DNA of 46,745 bases from Lactifluus volemus (taxonomy: Eukaryota > Basidiomycota > Agaricomycetes > Russulales > Russulaceae): assembly GCA_022376515.1 (NCBI GenBank), contig WTXI01000281.1:1-46745 (forward strand). Reading direction: 5' to 3'. This document shows, piece by piece, positions 45,748 to 46,745 of this stretch (within the stretch, counting starts at the first letter, position 1; every line of letters starts with the position of its first letter). The notes below the pieces were generated by a model. The model had not been told where the DNA came from. It ran no database searches and saw only the letters and a list, made by a program, of their open reading frames with translations. A program made the position numbers and the translations under genes.

Positions 45748-46056
45748 ATGCCACAGACCCAGCCCACCGCTTCACGTTCTTCATCAAACTTCCAATCTCT
45801 GTTCAATGCTGCCTTGAAGGAGTACGAGAAGAAGACTAAGAAAGATCTTCTCGCCCATCCTCTCGCAGAACAACTACAAAGCTGTTATTCCACAACCGCT
45901 ATTCTCACCATTCTTCAAGACCAAGTCCAGCAATTCGATCAGCATCGGCGTGGCGATGAGAGGCTAACAAAGTGGTTGAATCCGACTGTAAACGTTCTTT
46001 ATGCCTTTTCTGCCGCTCTCAGTGAAGGCGTTGGTCTGGTAAACTTCTGGTGACTA
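45748..46056 (+). CDS. NLR3: first exon of a third Goodbye-NACHT-type paralogue, cut by a LINE
   Basis: Exon 1 (45748-46038) encodes 97 residues of the Goodbye-type domain, beginning MPQTQPTASRSSSNFQSLFN and ending SAALSEGVGL. It differs from NLR1 at only about eight positions, fewer than NLR2 does. The intron donor GTAAACTTCT is conserved, but after 18 bases the intron is interrupted by the T-run of a LINE at 46057. The rest of the gene is not in the window, so it may resume beyond the LINE or be lost. If it does resume, the antisense LINE would sit within intron 1 and splicing could still work in principle. Confidence 0.85.
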
Positions 46057-46745
46057 TTTTTTTTTTTTTTTTTTTTTTTTTTTGAATCCGCATTTATATA
46101 GCGCAATATGTTCATCACAACAAAGACGCGCTCGGACTGCTACATGGAACAATCTAGGTATAGGGTAAGGTGGAGTGACTTTAATATGGAAATTGGTGTG
46201 GGGGGTGTGCGTGTGTATCGGAAGTGTGGCTCGGGCAGCGTGCCCTGTATGGCTAGCCGTGGTCTTCTGGTGGTGGGTCTCTTCTCCGAGGCCTGACGCA
46301 GGCTTGTGTCTCCTCTATAAATTTCGCCAGGGCCTCCCCTCCTGCCTTCGTCCCGAAAATGATATTAGGGGACAACATCTGGGAAGCCGGGCGCAGGTGG
46401 CGTTCACGGGCAGCGCGAAAAAGCGCGCAGTGGAAAATTACGTGTGAGGGAGTCTGGAGGGGCTCGTGGCCGCACTGGCATCCGTGGGGATCCGGGGCGC
46501 GAGGGCGGTGGCGTGCGCTGTATTCACCTGTGAAGGCGTGTTCAGTAAGGAGCCGAATGGCAGTGCAGAAGACTGGCCGGGAGGAGGTGGCAATCCCTTG
46601 CACAAAGTCAGGTGGGTCACCCGATGGTGGGTGGTGGAGAGCCCGGTAGGCCGGGTTAGTGCGGGGGTCGTCATGCCAAATTTGCTCCCAGCCAGCAAAG
46701 GCTTCCTGGCGGAAATAACTCGAAGGGCCTCAATGGTGGGAGCGT
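46057..46745 (-). mobile_element. LINE (family B), 3' part, running off the window
   Basis: A 27-base T-run (46057-46083) is the poly(A) tail of a minus-strand element. The minus frame ending at 46253 encodes the C-terminus of a non-LTR retrotransposon protein: TAIRLLTEHAFTGEYSARHR, CQCGHEPLQTPSHVIFHCAL, then AARERHL, a Cys/His motif of the kind that follows RNase H in fungal LINEs. The frame near the window edge appears to shift, so the copy may be decayed. Its 3' end matches the short fragment at 31346. The 5' end and second target duplication are beyond the window. Confidence 0.85.

Noticed and set aside
1..46745. CRISPR arrays, bacterial operons, attachment sites
   Set aside because: No regularly spaced direct repeats with unique spacers were seen. 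Spliceosomal introns throughout make this eukaryotic nuclear DNA.

Overview
This window is fungal nuclear DNA, almost certainly from a mushroom-forming basidiomycete (Agaricomycetes). Nearly every gene is cut by many short GT-AG introns of about 47-80 bases, often with CTGAC/CTAAC-like branch sites. The products are eukaryotic (OSCP, proteasome alpha subunit, PIG-U, SUV39-type methyltransferase, intron-containing tRNA-Tyr), and the immune-type genes are of a Goodbye-NACHT-ankyrin kind typical of basidiomycetes. Exon structures were worked out by hand from splice signals, reading phase and protein family patterns. Spans are given as start and end, with exon details in the evidence.

Layout. 92-6217 is a minus-strand housekeeping block: REI1 ribosome-biogenesis factor, tRNA-Tyr, a Clr4/SUV39-like histone methyltransferase, and ATP synthase OSCP. 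6218-9154 is gene-poor and holds a decayed coiled-coil gene. 9155-11384 is a complete, very young non-autonomous LTR retrotransposon with identical 166-base LTRs. 11718-32632 is ordinary gene space: OPT peptide transporter, a PIP-box-like nuclear protein, an MFS transporter, an AGC-like kinase with a very long activation segment, PIG-U, M17 leucyl aminopeptidase, a GNAT-like acetyltransferase, proteasome alpha-4 and a Ctr copper transporter.

From 32916 to the right edge the window becomes a dynamic accessory locus. It holds a DXD-motif glycosyltransferase, three tandem paralogues of an NLR-type receptor gene (34764, 39457 and 45748) that share the block TACCCTCTGAACGAAC just upstream of the start, a glycosyltransferase gene fragment, a TA-flanked Tc1/mariner-like element, a histidinol-phosphate aminotransferase pseudogene with a LINE in one of its introns, and a second LINE in intron 1 of the third NLR. 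NLR1 looks intact, NLR2 is frameshifted, and NLR3 is cut by the LINE and runs off the window.

One caution affects the whole annotation. Several conserved genes that should be intact (OSCP, proteasome alpha-4, aminopeptidase, glycosyltransferase, acetyltransferase) each show one or two single-base frame breaks, mostly in short homopolymers. This pattern fits consensus errors in the assembly better than real gene loss, so single-base breaks here should not be read as pseudogenes without read-level checking.
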